From assembly GCA_003650305.1 (NCBI GenBank), contig QMOV01000003.1, positions 1 through 64,000 of the forward strand: a DNA stretch of 64,000 nt, in the 5' to 3' direction. Both the position numbers and the translations under genes were made by a program. This document shows, piece after piece, positions 46,024 through 55,935 of this stretch; position 1 is the first letter of the stretch, and each line of letters starts with the position of its first letter. Source of the DNA: Bacteroidota bacterium. Lineage in GTDB: Bacteria; Bacteroidota; Bacteroidia; Flavobacteriales; Flavobacteriaceae. The notes below the pieces were generated by a model, which saw nothing but the letters and a program-made list of their open reading frames with translations, ran no database searches and was not told the origin of the DNA.

Positions 46024-47046
46024 TTATTTGCCAGAGTCCCACTCATTAACCCACCTTGATAATAGAGTAACCCAATCTTCATTATCATTCAAACAGGCAA
46101 CTGTTATAAATTTTTCTCCTCCCATTTCCTTAAAAATTTCTTTACCTTCCATAGCTATTTCTTCCAGTGTTTCTAAACAATCACTAACAAAAGCTGGTGT
46201 TACTATTGCCATATTCTTTATGCCTTGCTTTGCTAATCGCTCAATGGTATGATCTGTATATGGTTGTAGCCAAGGATCGAATCCTAATCGAGATTGGAAC
46301 GACGTTGAAAATGTTTCAGGTTTAAGTTGAAGGTTTTCAGACACCAATCGTGTTACTTCGTAACATTGATGTCGATAACAAAATTCATGTGCTTTTGAAT
46401 GTGTTTCGCAACATGTTTTATCAATCTTACAATGCGATTTTGTGATGTCTCTTTTTTTAATATGTCTTTCTGGCACACCATGATAAGAAAACAAAATGTG
46501 CTCGAATTCTTTATCTTTTAATGTGCCTTTTATCGAATTTGAAAGCACTTCTATATAATCAGATTTATTATAAAATGCTGGAAAAGATTCAATTTTAAGG
46601 TTTGGAAAATATTTTTGCTGCTCTTCTTTAGCTTTTACTAAAATAGTTTCAGTTGTTGCCATTGCGAATTGTGGATAAAGTGGAAATAATAAAACCTCCT
46701 CCAAATCTTTATCAACTAATTCCTGAAGCCCTTTTTTTATAGTCATACTTCCATAGCGCATAGCTAATGCCAAAGGAATATTAACTTGTTTTTTAACCTT
46801 TTCTTTAAGTTTTTCTGAAATGACTATAAGCGGAGAGCCATCCTCCCACCATATTTTTTTATAAGCTGCTGCCGAAGCTTTGGGTCTAGTGTTTAAAATA
46901 ATGCCTTTAACAAGCAAAGTTCTTGCCCAAAGTGGAATATCAATCACACGTTCATCCATTAAAAATTCACCTAAATACTTTTTTACCTCTTTTGGTTCTG
47001 GGCTATCAGGTGATCCGAGATTTACTAATAGAACGCCTTTTTTCAT
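46024..47046 (-). CDS. hemH: Ferrochelatase
   Basis: A 340-residue ferrochelatase. The N-terminal GVLLVNLGSPDSPEPKEV, the catalytic His in LFSYHGVPERHIKK and the distal ETLEEIAMEGKEIF Glu are all present, as are the MRYGSMTI and FQSRLGFDPWLQPYTD blocks. It inserts Fe2+ into protoporphyrin IX (or coproporphyrin III). Several Cys in CKIDKTCCETHSKAHEFC are in the region where some bacterial ferrochelatases bind a [2Fe-2S] cluster. The gene starts 13 bases after the AraC-type regulator gene, so these two are likely co-transcribed. Confidence 0.95.
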   Translation of the reverse strand: MKKGVLLVNLGSPDSPEPKEVKKYLGEFLMDERVIDIPLWARTLLVKGIILNTRPKASAAAYKKIWWEDGSPLIVISEKLKEKVKKQVNIPLALAMRYGSMTIKKGLQELVDKDLEEVLLFPLYPQFAMATTETILVKAKEEQQKYFPNLKIESFPAFYNKSDYIEVLSNSIKGTLKDKEFEHILFSYHGVPERHIKKRDITKSHCKIDKTCCETHSKAHEFCYRHQCYEVTRLVSENLQLKPETFSTSFQSRLGFDPWLQPYTDHTIERLAKQGIKNMAIVTPAFVSDCLETLEEIAMEGKEIFKEMGGEKFITVACLNDNEDWVTLLSRWVNEWDSGK

Positions 47047-47059
47047 ATAATTTTTTGGA

Positions 47060-47968
47060 TTACGAAGATAGAGACATTATATATTTTTTTGGTGTAGTCC
47101 CATATTTCTTTTTAAAAGCCGAAATAAAATGACTTGCTGTACTATAACCTACTTTTAAACCAACTTCGGTTACGTTATAGTCGCCAGATTCTAATAATTT
47201 TCTGGATACTTCCATTTTATATTCAAACAAAAAACTATAAACAGAGTCACCATAAATTTGTTTAAAACCTTCCTTAAGTTTTTTTAAGCTTAATCCGATT
47301 TCGTCGGCAAGCTCTTTTAAGCTTGGTGGTTCTGCCATTCTAGAAATAATAATATCCTTTGCATTTCTAATCTTTGCCACATTAGTTTCATCTACCAAAA
47401 AAGGGCACTGCTCTACATTTGTGTCTTCATTTCTGTTAAAATATAAACTTAAAAGCTCGTATGCTTTTCCTTTAAAATATAAATTTTTTATGGAAAGATT
47501 AAGATTATAGTTGATTAATTGATATAAAATAATAGCCATTGAAGGTGTGATTTTTCCATCTTTATAGTACTTCTTGTCTTTATTGTCATCGCTCAAAAAC
47601 GTAATATAATCGGCTTCTTGAGAAAACAAGCTATGAAATTTTTTAATGGGAATTAATATAGTGATTAACCATGATTTGAAATTAATTTCTAGATTTAAAG
47701 GCAATTCTTGTTGTGGATTATATAGCAATAATGAATTTTCTTCAAATATATCTAAAGCATATTTTCCGCTATTAAAGTTAAATTTACTAGAACCCTTTAA
47801 ACAGAAATGAAACTGTATAATATCACTATTTATTTCACGACTAACGCGTTGTATTTTATTGCTTTCATTTTGATATAACAAAATAAAAAAACCGTCTTCA
47901 ACTTTAGTTTCGTTGTAAGTTCTTTGAGCGACATTTTTTTTTGTATTATTTTTCTTATATGGGCTCAT
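47060..47968 (-). CDS. AraC-family transcriptional regulator
   Basis: A 302-residue regulator. The C-terminal 100 residues hold the two helix-turn-helix units: PSLKELADEIGLSLKKLKEGF and VTEVGLKVGYSTASHFISAFKKKYGTTPKKY. The N-terminal 190 residues form a cupin-like sensor of unknown ligand. It lies between hemH (13 bases downstream, same strand) and hemA (divergent), which makes it a good candidate regulator of haem synthesis. The ligand might be haem, iron or a porphyrin; that is inference from position. Confidence 0.92.
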   Translation of the reverse strand: MSPYKKNNTKKNVAQRTYNETKVEDGFFILLYQNESNKIQRVSREINSDIIQFHFCLKGSSKFNFNSGKYALDIFEENSLLLYNPQQELPLNLEINFKSWLITILIPIKKFHSLFSQEADYITFLSDDNKDKKYYKDGKITPSMAIILYQLINYNLNLSIKNLYFKGKAYELLSLYFNRNEDTNVEQCPFLVDETNVAKIRNAKDIIISRMAEPPSLKELADEIGLSLKKLKEGFKQIYGDSVYSFLFEYKMEVSRKLLESGDYNVTEVGLKVGYSTASHFISAFKKKYGTTPKKYIMSLSS

Positions 47969-48025
47969 ATTATTTAGTTTGAATTAACAATTGACCTATT
48001 AAAAAACACTGATTATACTGTAAAA

Positions 48026-48043
48026 ATATGATAAATATCATAT
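48026..48043. promoter_or_regulatory. Palindrome ATATGAT-AAAT-ATCATAT in the hemA/AraC divergent region
   Basis: Perfect 7-base arms with a 4-base centre, 58 bases upstream of the AraC gene and 112 bases upstream of hemA. Candidate operator shared by both promoters; AraC proteins more often use direct repeats, so the binder is unknown. Confidence 0.4.
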
Positions 48044-48098
48044 AATATTAAAAATAAAGTTTAAAAACCCACAAACGATACTAAAAGTTCTTTGAGCG

Positions 48099-48130
48099 TT
48101 GTTTTTATTAATTGAAGCTACTTAATTTTG
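48099..48130 (+). promoter_or_regulatory. Flavobacterial promoter of hemA
   Basis: TTG (48099-48101) and TAATTTTG (48123-48130, matching TAnnTTTG) are spaced by 21 bases. The start codon is at 48155. Confidence 0.6.
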
Positions 48131-48154
48131 TTTAATAATTCCGATTAAAATATA

Positions 48155-49414
48155 ATGGACCAATATAATATTTCTAAAGACAATTCCTTTTACGTAATAG
48201 GTTTAAGTTATAAAAAAGCTAATGCAAGTATTAGAGGTCGTTTTAGTTTAGATGCAACTTCTAAATTAGAGCTACTTAATCAAGCCAAAATGAAAGGTGT
48301 TAAAAGCTTAATTGTAAATTCTACTTGTAATCGTACAGAAATTTATGGATTAGCTCAACATCCTTTTCAGTTAATAAAATTACTATGCGATAATACTGCT
48401 GGAACTATAGACGAATTTCAAGAAGTAGCATACATCTATAAAAATACTGAAGCCATTTCTCATATGTTTAGAGTTGGTTCTGGACTAGATAGTCAAATTC
48501 TTGGTGATTTCGAAATTATAAATCAGTTAAAGACAAGTGCTATAGTTTCAAAAAGACTTGATTTATTAAACAACTACTTGGAGCGTTTGGTAAATGCAGT
48601 AATACAAGCGAGCAAGCGCATTAAAACAGAAACTCTAATTTCTTCTGGCGCTACTTCTGTTTCATTTGCATCAGTGCAATATATTTTAAAGCATGTAACA
48701 AACATTTCCGATAAAAATATATTACTTTTTGGTACAGGAAAAATTGGTAGAAATACTTGCGAGAATCTTGTAAAACATACCAAAAACGAGCAAATTACAT
48801 TAATTAACCGAACAATAGGTAGAGCAGAACGAATAGCTGGAAAATTTAATTTGGTGGTCAAGAACTATGCTAATTTACAAGAGGAAATTACCAAGTCTCA
48901 TGTTTTAATTGTTGCAACTGGAGCTCAAAATCCAACAATCGATAAGCAAATTATTCATGCCAAAAAACCGTTATTAATTTTAGATTTATCTATCCCAAAA
49001 AATGTAGATGATGATGTAAAGAAATTAAAAAACGTGACGCTTGTTCACCTAGATGATTTATCTCAAATAACCGATGAGACTCTTGAAAAAAGAAAAACTC
49101 ATATTCCTTTAGCAGAAGCTATAATTGAAGATATTAAAAGCGAATTTTTTGAGTGGTTGGAAACAAGAAAATTTGTTCCTACAATTAAAGCTTTAAAAGG
49201 TAAATTACAAGATTTTGCTACTGCTGAATTAAATTTACAACGGAAAAAAAATATTAACTTCAACGAAGAACAAGCAGAGTTAATTAGTAATAATATTATT
49301 CAAAAAATCACCAATCATTTTGCACATCACTTAAAAGATGATGATATACCTACCAACGAAAGTCTTGAATTAATTAAAAAAGTATTTCAGTTAGAAACTT
49401 TAGAAAATGTCTAA
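48155..49414 (+). CDS. hemA: Glutamyl-tRNA reductase
   Basis: A 419-residue enzyme that makes glutamate-1-semialdehyde from Glu-tRNA with NADPH, the first committed step of C5-pathway tetrapyrrole synthesis. The catalytic Cys is in LIVNSTCNRTEIYG (about residue 53), and the GSGLDSQILGDFEI block follows. The nucleotide-binding part has LLFGTGKIGRNTCENL, and the C-terminal dimerisation helix ends in LIKKVFQLE. It overlaps hemC-hemD by 8 bases. No hemL (the next step) is in this window. Confidence 0.96.
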   Translation: MDQYNISKDNSFYVIGLSYKKANASIRGRFSLDATSKLELLNQAKMKGVKSLIVNSTCNRTEIYGLAQHPFQLIKLLCDNTAGTIDEFQEVAYIYKNTEAISHMFRVGSGLDSQILGDFEIINQLKTSAIVSKRLDLLNNYLERLVNAVIQASKRIKTETLISSGATSVSFASVQYILKHVTNISDKNILLFGTGKIGRNTCENLVKHTKNEQITLINRTIGRAERIAGKFNLVVKNYANLQEEITKSHVLIVATGAQNPTIDKQIIHAKKPLLILDLSIPKNVDDDVKKLKNVTLVHLDDLSQITDETLEKRKTHIPLAEAIIEDIKSEFFEWLETRKFVPTIKALKGKLQDFATAELNLQRKKNINFNEEQAELISNNIIQKITNHFAHHLKDDDIPTNESLELIKKVFQLETLENV

Positions 49415-50981
49415 AATTATTAGAATTGGCACTCGCGATAGTGAATTAGCACTATGGCAGGCAAAGACTGTCCAAAAATTACTTGAAGATTTAGGTCATA
49501 AAACCGAACTAGTTCCTGTAAAATCTACTGGAGATTTAGTGCTAAATAAACCCTTATACGAACTCGGAATTACTGGAATTTTTACAAGAACATTTGATAT
49601 TGCAATGCTCAATAACGATATTGATATTGCTGTACATTCTTTAAAAGATGTGCCAACAATTTTACCAAAAGGGATTGTGCAAGCCGCTGTTTTAAAGCGA
49701 GGGAATATTAAAGATACTTTGGTTTTTAAAAACAATGAAGAGTTTTTGTCCCAACGAGATGCAGTTATTGCTACAGGAAGTTTAAGACGAAGATCGCAAT
49801 GGCTAAATAGACACCCAACACATACGCTTGTAGATTTACGAGGCAATGTAAATACCCGTCTACAAAAACTGGAAGATAACAATTGGAATGCTGCAATTTT
49901 TGCTGCTGCTGGTTTAGGCAGAATTGGATTAAGACCAAAAAACGCCATCAATTTAGATTGGATGATTCCTGCTCCAGCACAAGGTGCAATTATGATAACT
50001 GCTTTAGACGAAGATGATTTTATTAAAAGCGTTTGTACTGAATTAAATCATGACGAGACTCAAATTTGTACAACTATTGAACGTGACTTTTTAAACCTTT
50101 TAGAAGGTGGTTGTACTGCTCCTATTGGAGCCATTGCTTATATAAAAGAAGAGCAAATATTTTTTCAAGGTGTTTTACTAAGTAAGGATGGGCGAAAAAA
50201 AATAGAGGTTTCCAGAACTGAAAAATTAGGCGAACATCATAAAATTGCATCCTTTTGTGCAAACTATATTATTGAACGTGTTGGCAAACGCTTAATGGAA
50301 GACATAAAGAAAGTGGACAAGAAAGTTAATATATATTCCACAAAAGCTTTAACTGATTCTCAACAACATTTATTTCATAACGACATTAAAGTCGATGGAT
50401 CAGATTTTATTAAAATCAACTTTAACAGAATAAAACCATTCCTCTTAAAATCTGAAATAAAAAACGTAATCATTACTAGTAAAAATACTGTAGAATCTAT
50501 AATTACAAATATTTCTTCTGAAGAATTACAGTTTAAAAATATCTATTGTGTTGGACGACGTACAAAACGTTTGGTAGAGCAAAAAATTGGAAAAGTGACA
50601 CATACTGAAAAGAATGCAAAAAAATTAGCCGAATACCTTGTAGAATTTATTGAAGGCACAGAGGTTACCTATTTTTGTAGCGATTTACGTTTAGATGATT
50701 TACCAAAGATTTTAACCGAAAATAATATAACTGTAAACGAAGTTGAAGCCTACAGTACAAAATTCGATAGTGAAAAAGTAGGTGAAACTGTTGAAGGAAT
50801 TATGTTCTACAGTCCCTCAACAGTAAAAAGTTATTTACTAGAAAACAAGGCTGATAAAATTGCTTTTTGTATTGGCGAAAGCACTGCAACTGAAGCAAAA
50901 AAACATTTTAAAGACGTAAGGATTGCCAAAGTACCAACTGTAGAAAGTGTTATAGAATTAGTGAACTTAAATTATATTTAA
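49407..50981 (+). CDS. hemC: Fused porphobilinogen deaminase and uroporphyrinogen-III synthase (HemC-HemD)
   Basis: A 524-residue bifunctional protein. Residues 1-305 are Hem[39 protein letters not shown] and the dipyrromethane-cofactor Cys236 in [11 protein letters not shown]. Residues about 318-524 show the two-lobed HemD fold ([45 protein letters not shown]), with low conservation as usual. Together they turn four porphobilinogen molecules into uroporphyrinogen III without releasing hydroxymethylbilane. Stand-alone hemC is about 310 residues, so the fusion is clear. It is co-translated with hemA. Confidence 0.94.
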   Translation: MSKIIRIGTRDSELALWQAKTVQKLLEDLGHKTELVPVKSTGDLVLNKPLYELGITGIFTRTFDIAMLNNDIDIAVHSLKDVPTILPKGIVQAAVLKRGNIKDTLVFKNNEEFLSQRDAVIATGSLRRRSQWLNRHPTHTLVDLRGNVNTRLQKLEDNNWNAAIFAAAGLGRIGLRPKNAINLDWMIPAPAQGAIMITALDEDDFIKSVCTELNHDETQICTTIERDFLNLLEGGCTAPIGAIAYIKEEQIFFQGVLLSKDGRKKIEVSRTEKLGEHHKIASFCANYIIERVGKRLMEDIKKVDKKVNIYSTKALTDSQQHLFHNDIKVDGSDFIKINFNRIKPFLLKSEIKNVIITSKNTVESIITNISSEELQFKNIYCVGRRTKRLVEQKIGKVTHTEKNAKKLAEYLVEFIEGTEVTYFCSDLRLDDLPKILTENNITVNEVEAYSTKFDSEKVGETVEGIMFYSPSTVKSYLLENKADKIAFCIGESTATEAKKHFKDVRIAKVPTVESVIELVNLNYI

Positions 50982-50993
50982 AAGAAAACATAC

Positions 50994-51017
50994 TGTCTGG
51001 TCGAGCGCAGTCGAGAA
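50994..51017. repeat. REP-like sequence TCTGGTCGAGCGCAGTCGAG
   Basis: GC-rich island between hemC-hemD and hemE with an imperfect palindrome TCGA-GCGCAG-TCGA. It resembles a dispersed flavobacterial intergenic repeat that I recall as GGTCGAGCGCAGTCGAGA; no second copy is in this window. Confidence 0.55.
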
Positions 51018-51045
51018 CTAAAAAAATTGAAGTAAAATTAATAAG

Positions 51046-51066
51046 ATTCCCGCTTTCGTGGGGAAT
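51046..51066. repeat. Imperfect palindrome ATTCCCGC...GGGGAAT
   Basis: ATTCCC and GGGAAT arms around a 9-base GC-rich centre, directly before the hemE start. It resembles another dispersed REP-like element of flavobacteria (from memory). As a hairpin in the leader it could influence hemE translation. Confidence 0.5.
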
Positions 51067-51070
51067 AAAT

Positions 51071-52099
51071 ATGATAAAAAACGATTTATTTTTAAGAGCT
51101 TTAAAAGGCGAAACTGTAGAGCGTCCTCCTGTTTGGATGATGCGTCAAGCTGGACGTTATTTACCTGAGTTTATTGCAATCCGAGAAAAGTATGATTTTT
51201 TTACACGTTGTAGAACTCCAGAACTCGCAAGCGAAATTACAGTACAACCCATTCGTCGTTTTGGTATGGACACAGCAATCCTGTTTAGCGATATTTTGGT
51301 AATTCCTCAAGCTATGAATATTGAGGTGCAAATGAAACCTGATTTTGGACCTTATCTACCAAATCCTGTGCGTGACCAAAAAGGAGTAGATAATGTAATT
51401 GTTCCAGATGTAAATATGGAATTGGATTATGTGATGCAGGCTATAAAAGCTACCAAAGAGATTCTTAATAACGAAATTCCATTAATTGGTTTTGCTGGTT
51501 CTCCATGGACTATTTTATGCTATGTTGTGCAAGGCCAAGGCAGTAAAACCTTTGATAAGGCAAAGGAATTTTGTTTCACTAATCCTGTTGCTGCACATCA
51601 ATTATTGCAAAAAATTACAGAGACGACTATTGCTTATTTAAAAGCAAAAGTAAAAGCTGGAGTTGATGCTGTTCAAATTTTCGATTCTTGGGGAGGAATG
51701 CTATCTCCAGTCGATTATCAAGAATTTTCATGGCAATATATCAATCAAATTATTGAGGCATTAAAAGATGACGCTCCAGTAATAGCTTTCGGAAAAGGAT
51801 GTTGGTTTGCGCTTGAAGAAATGGCAAAAAGCAATGCTTCCGCATTAGGAGTCGATTGGACCATTACACCTCAAAATGCACGTTATTTAACTGGTGGAAA
51901 TATCACGCTTCAAGGTAATTTTGATCCTTCTCGCTTATTATCGCCTCCTTCTGAAATTAAAAAAATGGTGATACAAATGATTAACGATTTTGGTAAAGAC
52001 AAATATATCGTTAATTTAGGTCATGGCATTTTGCCTAATATTCCGTTAGATCATGCCAAAGCGTTTATTGATGCAGTAAAGGAATATAAGCCCAATTAA
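51071..52099 (+). CDS. hemE: Uroporphyrinogen decarboxylase
   Basis: A 342-residue enzyme. The N-terminal [17 protein letters not shown], the active-site Asp in [13 protein letters not shown], the [12 protein letters not shown] strand and the C-terminal [18 protein letters not shown] are typical. It decarboxylates the four acetate groups of uroporphyrinogen III to give coproporphyrinogen III. It follows hemC-hemD by 89 bases that contain two REP-like sequences, and hemB follows 48 bases later. Confidence 0.96.
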   Translation: MIKNDLFLRALKGETVERPPVWMMRQAGRYLPEFIAIREKYDFFTRCRTPELASEITVQPIRRFGMDTAILFSDILVIPQAMNIEVQMKPDFGPYLPNPVRDQKGVDNVIVPDVNMELDYVMQAIKATKEILNNEIPLIGFAGSPWTILCYVVQGQGSKTFDKAKEFCFTNPVAAHQLLQKITETTIAYLKAKVKAGVDAVQIFDSWGGMLSPVDYQEFSWQYINQIIEALKDDAPVIAFGKGCWFALEEMAKSNASALGVDWTITPQNARYLTGGNITLQGNFDPSRLLSPPSEIKKMVIQMINDFGKDKYIVNLGHGILPNIPLDHAKAFIDAVKEYKPN

Positions 52100-52147
52100 C
52101 CTTGGCAAAAGAAAAAATAGTAGAAACAGGAAATAAACAAAAAAGTT

Positions 52148-53137
52148 ATGTTCCCATTAAGACGAAATAGAAGATTAAGAACCAACGAAGCTATTCGTTC
52201 ATTAGTTCGAGAAAACACTATTACACCAAACGATTTTTTAGTGCCACTTTTTGTTGTTGAAGGCAAAGGTGTAAAAGAAGAGATTGCCTCCATGCCAAAC
52301 TACTTTAGATTCAGTTTAGATTTATTGGAGAATGAAGTAAAGACACTTTGGTCGCTTGGTTTAAAATCAGTCTTATTGTTCGTAAAAGTTTCAGATAATT
52401 TAAAAGACAATGCAGGAACAGAAGCCTTAAATCCAAATGGTTTAATGCAACGTGCTATTAAAACTGTAAAAAATGCATGTCCAGAAATGTTAGTAATGAC
52501 AGATGTTGCGTTAGATCCTTATTCCTCTTATGGACATGATGGGATTGTAGAAAATGGCAAAATCATCAATGATGAAACTGCCGATGTTTTAGCAGAAATG
52601 AGCATTTCTCACGCAAAAGCTGGAGCCAATTTTGTTGCACCAAGCGATATGATGGATGGTCGTATTCTTACTATTCGTGAAGCTTTGGAAGACCAAGGGT
52701 TTATAGACACAGGTATTATGAGTTATTCTGCAAAATATGCTTCTGCTTTTTATGGTCCTTTTCGTGATGCTTTAGATTCTGCTCCTGTTGATTTGGTAAA
52801 CGTGCCAAAAAATAAAAAAACATATCAAATGGATTTTGCTAATCGTTATGAGGCACTTCGCGAAACCGAAATGGATATTGATGAAGGAGCAGATATTGTG
52901 ATGGTAAAACCAGGAATGACTTATTTAGACATTGTTAGAGATGTGAAAAACGAATTTGATGTTCCAGTTGCAGTATATCAAGTTAGTGGCGAATATGCAA
53001 TGATAAAAGCAGCAGCAGAAAAAGGCTGGTTAAATCACGATCAGGTAATGTTAGAAAGTACGCTCGCTTTTAAAAGGGCTGGAGCAGATATTATCGCCAG
53101 TTATTTTGCTAAAGATATTGTAAAATTGATTTCGTAA
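52148..53137 (+). CDS. hemB: Delta-aminolevulinic acid dehydratase (porphobilinogen synthase)
   Basis: A 329-residue enzyme that condenses two 5-aminolevulinate into porphobilinogen. The active-site lysines are in FVAPSDMMDGR (next to the barrel loop) and in MVKPGMTYLD; the flap and second-lysine surroundings are normal. The metal-site loop reads DVALDPYSSYGHDGI, with Asp/Ala where zinc enzymes have three Cys, so this is the magnesium-using, zinc-independent type. It closes the hemA-hemCD-hemE-hemB run. A coproporphyrinogen oxidase gene, sometimes found here in related genomes, is absent. Confidence 0.96.
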   Translation: MFPLRRNRRLRTNEAIRSLVRENTITPNDFLVPLFVVEGKGVKEEIASMPNYFRFSLDLLENEVKTLWSLGLKSVLLFVKVSDNLKDNAGTEALNPNGLMQRAIKTVKNACPEMLVMTDVALDPYSSYGHDGIVENGKIINDETADVLAEMSISHAKAGANFVAPSDMMDGRILTIREALEDQGFIDTGIMSYSAKYASAFYGPFRDALDSAPVDLVNVPKNKKTYQMDFANRYEALRETEMDIDEGADIVMVKPGMTYLDIVRDVKNEFDVPVAVYQVSGEYAMIKAAAEKGWLNHDQVMLESTLAFKRAGADIIASYFAKDIVKLIS

Positions 53138-53160
53138 ATTAGCATCAAGAAAAATCATTC

Positions 53161-54240
53161 ATGGGTTTACTCTTTTTATATGCATTCACCTCTGTTTTCA
53201 TTTCCTTCTTGTGTTCAATTCTCGAAGCTGTGTTATTAAGTGTTTCTCCTACTTTTATTAATTTAAAAAAGAAAGAAGGAAAAACATTTGCTACTTCTCT
53301 TGAAACTTTAAAAAAAGATATCGATAAGCCTCTTATTGCCATACTAACCTTAAACACGATTGCGCATACAGTTGGTGCTATTTTAGTAGGTGTCCAAGCC
53401 GAAAAAGTATTTGGCAATGGAGATAATTCAATCTTGATTGTTTCTGCGCTAATGACGATATTGATTTTAGTTGCTTCCGAAATAATACCAAAAACAATAG
53501 GTGCAACCTATTGGAAACAATTAGCAGGAATTTCTACAACAGTTTTAAATGCCTTAATATTTTTCTTCACATGGACAGGTATTATTTGGGTTTTACAATT
53601 ATTTACAAAACTATTTGGTAAAAACACAAAAGGTAAAAGTGTATTAAGCCGTGAAGATTTTCATGCTATGGCTGATATTGCACAAGAAGAAGGTGTTTTT
53701 CTAGAATCTGAAAGTACTATTATAAAAAACCTTATCAACTTTAAAGCAGTTCTTGTTACGGATATTATGACCCCACGAACAGTTATGAAAATAGCTTCAG
53801 AAAAGATGAAAATTCAAACCTTTTATGATGAAAATCCGAATTTGAAATTTTCTAGGATTCCTATTTATGGAAACAATACAGATGAAATTTCTGGATATTT
53901 TTTAAAAGACAATTTGCTAGAAGCAATTATAAAAGGAAATGGAGGGAAAACATTAAAATTTATACAACGTGAATTACTGTTTACTACAAGAAATATCCCA
54001 ATTCCTGAGTTGTTTGAAATCTTAATCGCTAAACGAGAACATATTGCTTTAGTGGTTGATGAATATGGATCTGTAAGTGGATTGGTAACACAAGAAGATG
54101 TAATCGAAACCCTTTTAGGGTTGGAAATTATGGATGAAAGCGACAATGTAGCTGACTTACAACTATTAGCGAGAAAAAGTTGGGAAATAAGAGCAAAACG
54201 CCTTGGTATTATTGATGAAAAAAAACCTGAAAACGAGTGA
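53161..54240 (+). CDS. CNNM/HlyC-CorC-type membrane protein with CBS domains
   Basis: A 359-residue protein. The first 150 residues are the DUF21/CNNM transmembrane domain (SVFISFLCSILEAVLLS, ILVASEIIPKTIGATYWK), followed by a pair of CBS domains (about 190-330: VTDIMTPRTVMKIA, LVVDEYGSVSGLVTQEDVIETLLG). A C-terminal CorC domain is missing, so it is the short form. Such proteins are linked to magnesium or cobalt efflux. It overlaps the ogt start by four bases. Confidence 0.92.
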   Translation: MGLLFLYAFTSVFISFLCSILEAVLLSVSPTFINLKKKEGKTFATSLETLKKDIDKPLIAILTLNTIAHTVGAILVGVQAEKVFGNGDNSILIVSALMTILILVASEIIPKTIGATYWKQLAGISTTVLNALIFFFTWTGIIWVLQLFTKLFGKNTKGKSVLSREDFHAMADIAQEEGVFLESESTIIKNLINFKAVLVTDIMTPRTVMKIASEKMKIQTFYDENPNLKFSRIPIYGNNTDEISGYFLKDNLLEAIIKGNGGKTLKFIQRELLFTTRNIPIPELFEILIAKREHIALVVDEYGSVSGLVTQEDVIETLLGLEIMDESDNVADLQLLARKSWEIRAKRLGIIDEKKPENE

Positions 54241-54710
54241 GTACTTGCACAATAGAAACACCTCTTGGTATTGCTAAAATAGTTGGAGATTCAAACGGAA
54301 TCAGTTCAGTTTCAATTTTAAATTCTAACGAGGATGTTTCAATTATTATTCCTGAAGAACTTCAGGATTGCATATATCAGCTTCGAGATTATTTTAAAGG
54401 AGAGCGTGAAAACTTCAGTTTAAAACTAAATCCGCAAGGAACAGAGTTTCAAAAAAAAGTTTGGCGCAAATTACAAACTATTCATTTTGGTAAAACCATA
54501 TCTTATCTTGAACTTTCAAAACAATTAGGTGATGTAAAAGCTATTCGAGCAGTAGCCAATGCAAACGGTAAAAATCCACTTTGGATAATTATACCTTGTC
54601 ATCGTGTTATTGGTAGTAATGGTAGCTTAACAGGATATGCTGGAGGATTGCATAGAAAACAATGGTTATTAGAGCATGAAAGCCCTTATAAACAACAATC
54701 TCTGTTTTAA
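54237..54710 (+). CDS. ogt: Methylated-DNA--protein-cysteine methyltransferase
   Basis: A 157-residue single-use DNA repair protein that takes the methyl group from O6-methylguanine onto its own Cys. The active site is IIPCHRVIGSNG (Cys about 121), with the helix-turn-helix LELSKQLGDVKAIRAVANANGKNP before it. The start is GTG at 54237, overlapping the previous stop as GTGA. Confidence 0.94.
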   Translation: MSTCTIETPLGIAKIVGDSNGISSVSILNSNEDVSIIIPEELQDCIYQLRDYFKGERENFSLKLNPQGTEFQKKVWRKLQTIHFGKTISYLELSKQLGDVKAIRAVANANGKNPLWIIIPCHRVIGSNGSLTGYAGGLHRKQWLLEHESPYKQQSLF

Positions 54711-54777
54711 TCTTGTTCACACAAAGTGAAAATCTCATCTTAAATTACTATATTTAATTCTAATTAAAGACACTCCA

Positions 54778-55935
54778 ATGAAATTTCTAAAAAAGCTTTT
54801 AAAGTGGATAGTTATTCTATTCGGCTTACTCATTATTACACTTTATATTTTTGATTATGATTACTTATTAAAAGCAGTAAGAACTATATATGGAAAAGGA
54901 CATAAAACTGCTTATTTAGAAGACTATAAAGTGTTTGATAACAGAACTATTGAAAAAGGGACTGCACAACCTTGGAATTTACACAAAGACTACAATACAG
55001 TAAAAGAAACTGAAACACTTACAACTCTAAATAATGATAAAGGAACTATTGCTTACCTTATTATAAAAAGCGACAGTATTTGGTTTGAAAATTACTACGA
55101 TGGCTTTAATAAAGACTCTAAAAGTAATTCGTTTTCTATGGCAAAAAGTATGATTTCTGCATTGTTAGGAAAAACCATTATGGAAGGTAAAATTAAAAGT
55201 TTAGATCAACCAGTAAGTGATTTTTATCCAGAGTTTAGTGAAGGATTGGCCGCTAAAATGACTGTTGGCGATTTGTCGTCTATGGCTTCTGGTTTAAATT
55301 GGGACGAAGCTTATTATTCGCCTCTTTCAATTACAACAAGAGCTTACTTTGATGATGATCTTAAAAAATTAATTCTTGGTTTAAAAGTTGTTGATGAGCC
55401 AGGAAAAAGTTATAAGTATTTAAGTGGAAGTACTCAACTTTTAGGAATGGTAATTGAAAAAGCCACTGGTGTAAAATTATCCGATTATTTAAGCGATAAC
55501 TTTTGGAGGCCAATGGGAGCAGAGAACAAAGCGTTTTGGCAAATTGATAGCGAAGAAAGTGGGCTAGAAAAAGCCTATTGCTGTATTGCTAGTAATGCGC
55601 GTGATTTTGCACGCTTTGGAAAATTATACAAACAACATGGTAAATGGAATGGTAAGCAAATATTAGATTCGGCTTTTATCGTAAAATCAACAACGCCTCG
55701 TTTTGCTGAGAGTCCTGAATATGGTTACGGTTGGTGGTTGGCAAATCATCATGACAAAAAGATATTTTACATGAGAGGACATTTAGGACAATTGGTTATT
55801 GTTATTCCTAAAGATGATGTTATTATTGTCCGTTTAGGACATAGAGTTGAATTACCAAAAGATATGGAAATAGAACCGCATTCACCAAATTTTTATACAT
55901 ATATTGATGAAGCCTATAAAATGATGGATAAATGA
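54778..55935 (+). CDS. Class C beta-lactamase-like serine hydrolase
   Basis: A 385-residue protein with an N-terminal membrane anchor (residues 9-26). The SxxK catalytic motif is in SFSMAKSMISALLGK, the YxN-like element is in KYLSGSTQLLGMVIEKATG, and the third box is in MRGHLGQLVIV. This is the esterase/DD-peptidase/beta-lactamase C group; real substrates are unknown and resistance should not be assumed. It ends in ATGA overlap with the exonuclease gene. Confidence 0.9.
   Translation: MKFLKKLLKWIVILFGLLIITLYIFDYDYLLKAVRTIYGKGHKTAYLEDYKVFDNRTIEKGTAQPWNLHKDYNTVKETETLTTLNNDKGTIAYLIIKSDSIWFENYYDGFNKDSKSNSFSMAKSMISALLGKTIMEGKIKSLDQPVSDFYPEFSEGLAAKMTVGDLSSMASGLNWDEAYYSPLSITTRAYFDDDLKKLILGLKVVDEPGKSYKYLSGSTQLLGMVIEKATGVKLSDYLSDNFWRPMGAENKAFWQIDSEESGLEKAYCCIASNARDFARFGKLYKQHGKWNGKQILDSAFIVKSTTPRFAESPEYGYGWWLANHHDKKIFYMRGHLGQLVIVIPKDDVIIVRLGHRVELPKDMEIEPHSPNFYTYIDEAYKMMDK

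Noticed and set aside
49496-49951. 151-residue minus-strand ORF
   Set aside because: Antisense shadow of hemC; no family features, while the plus strand shows all HemC motifs.
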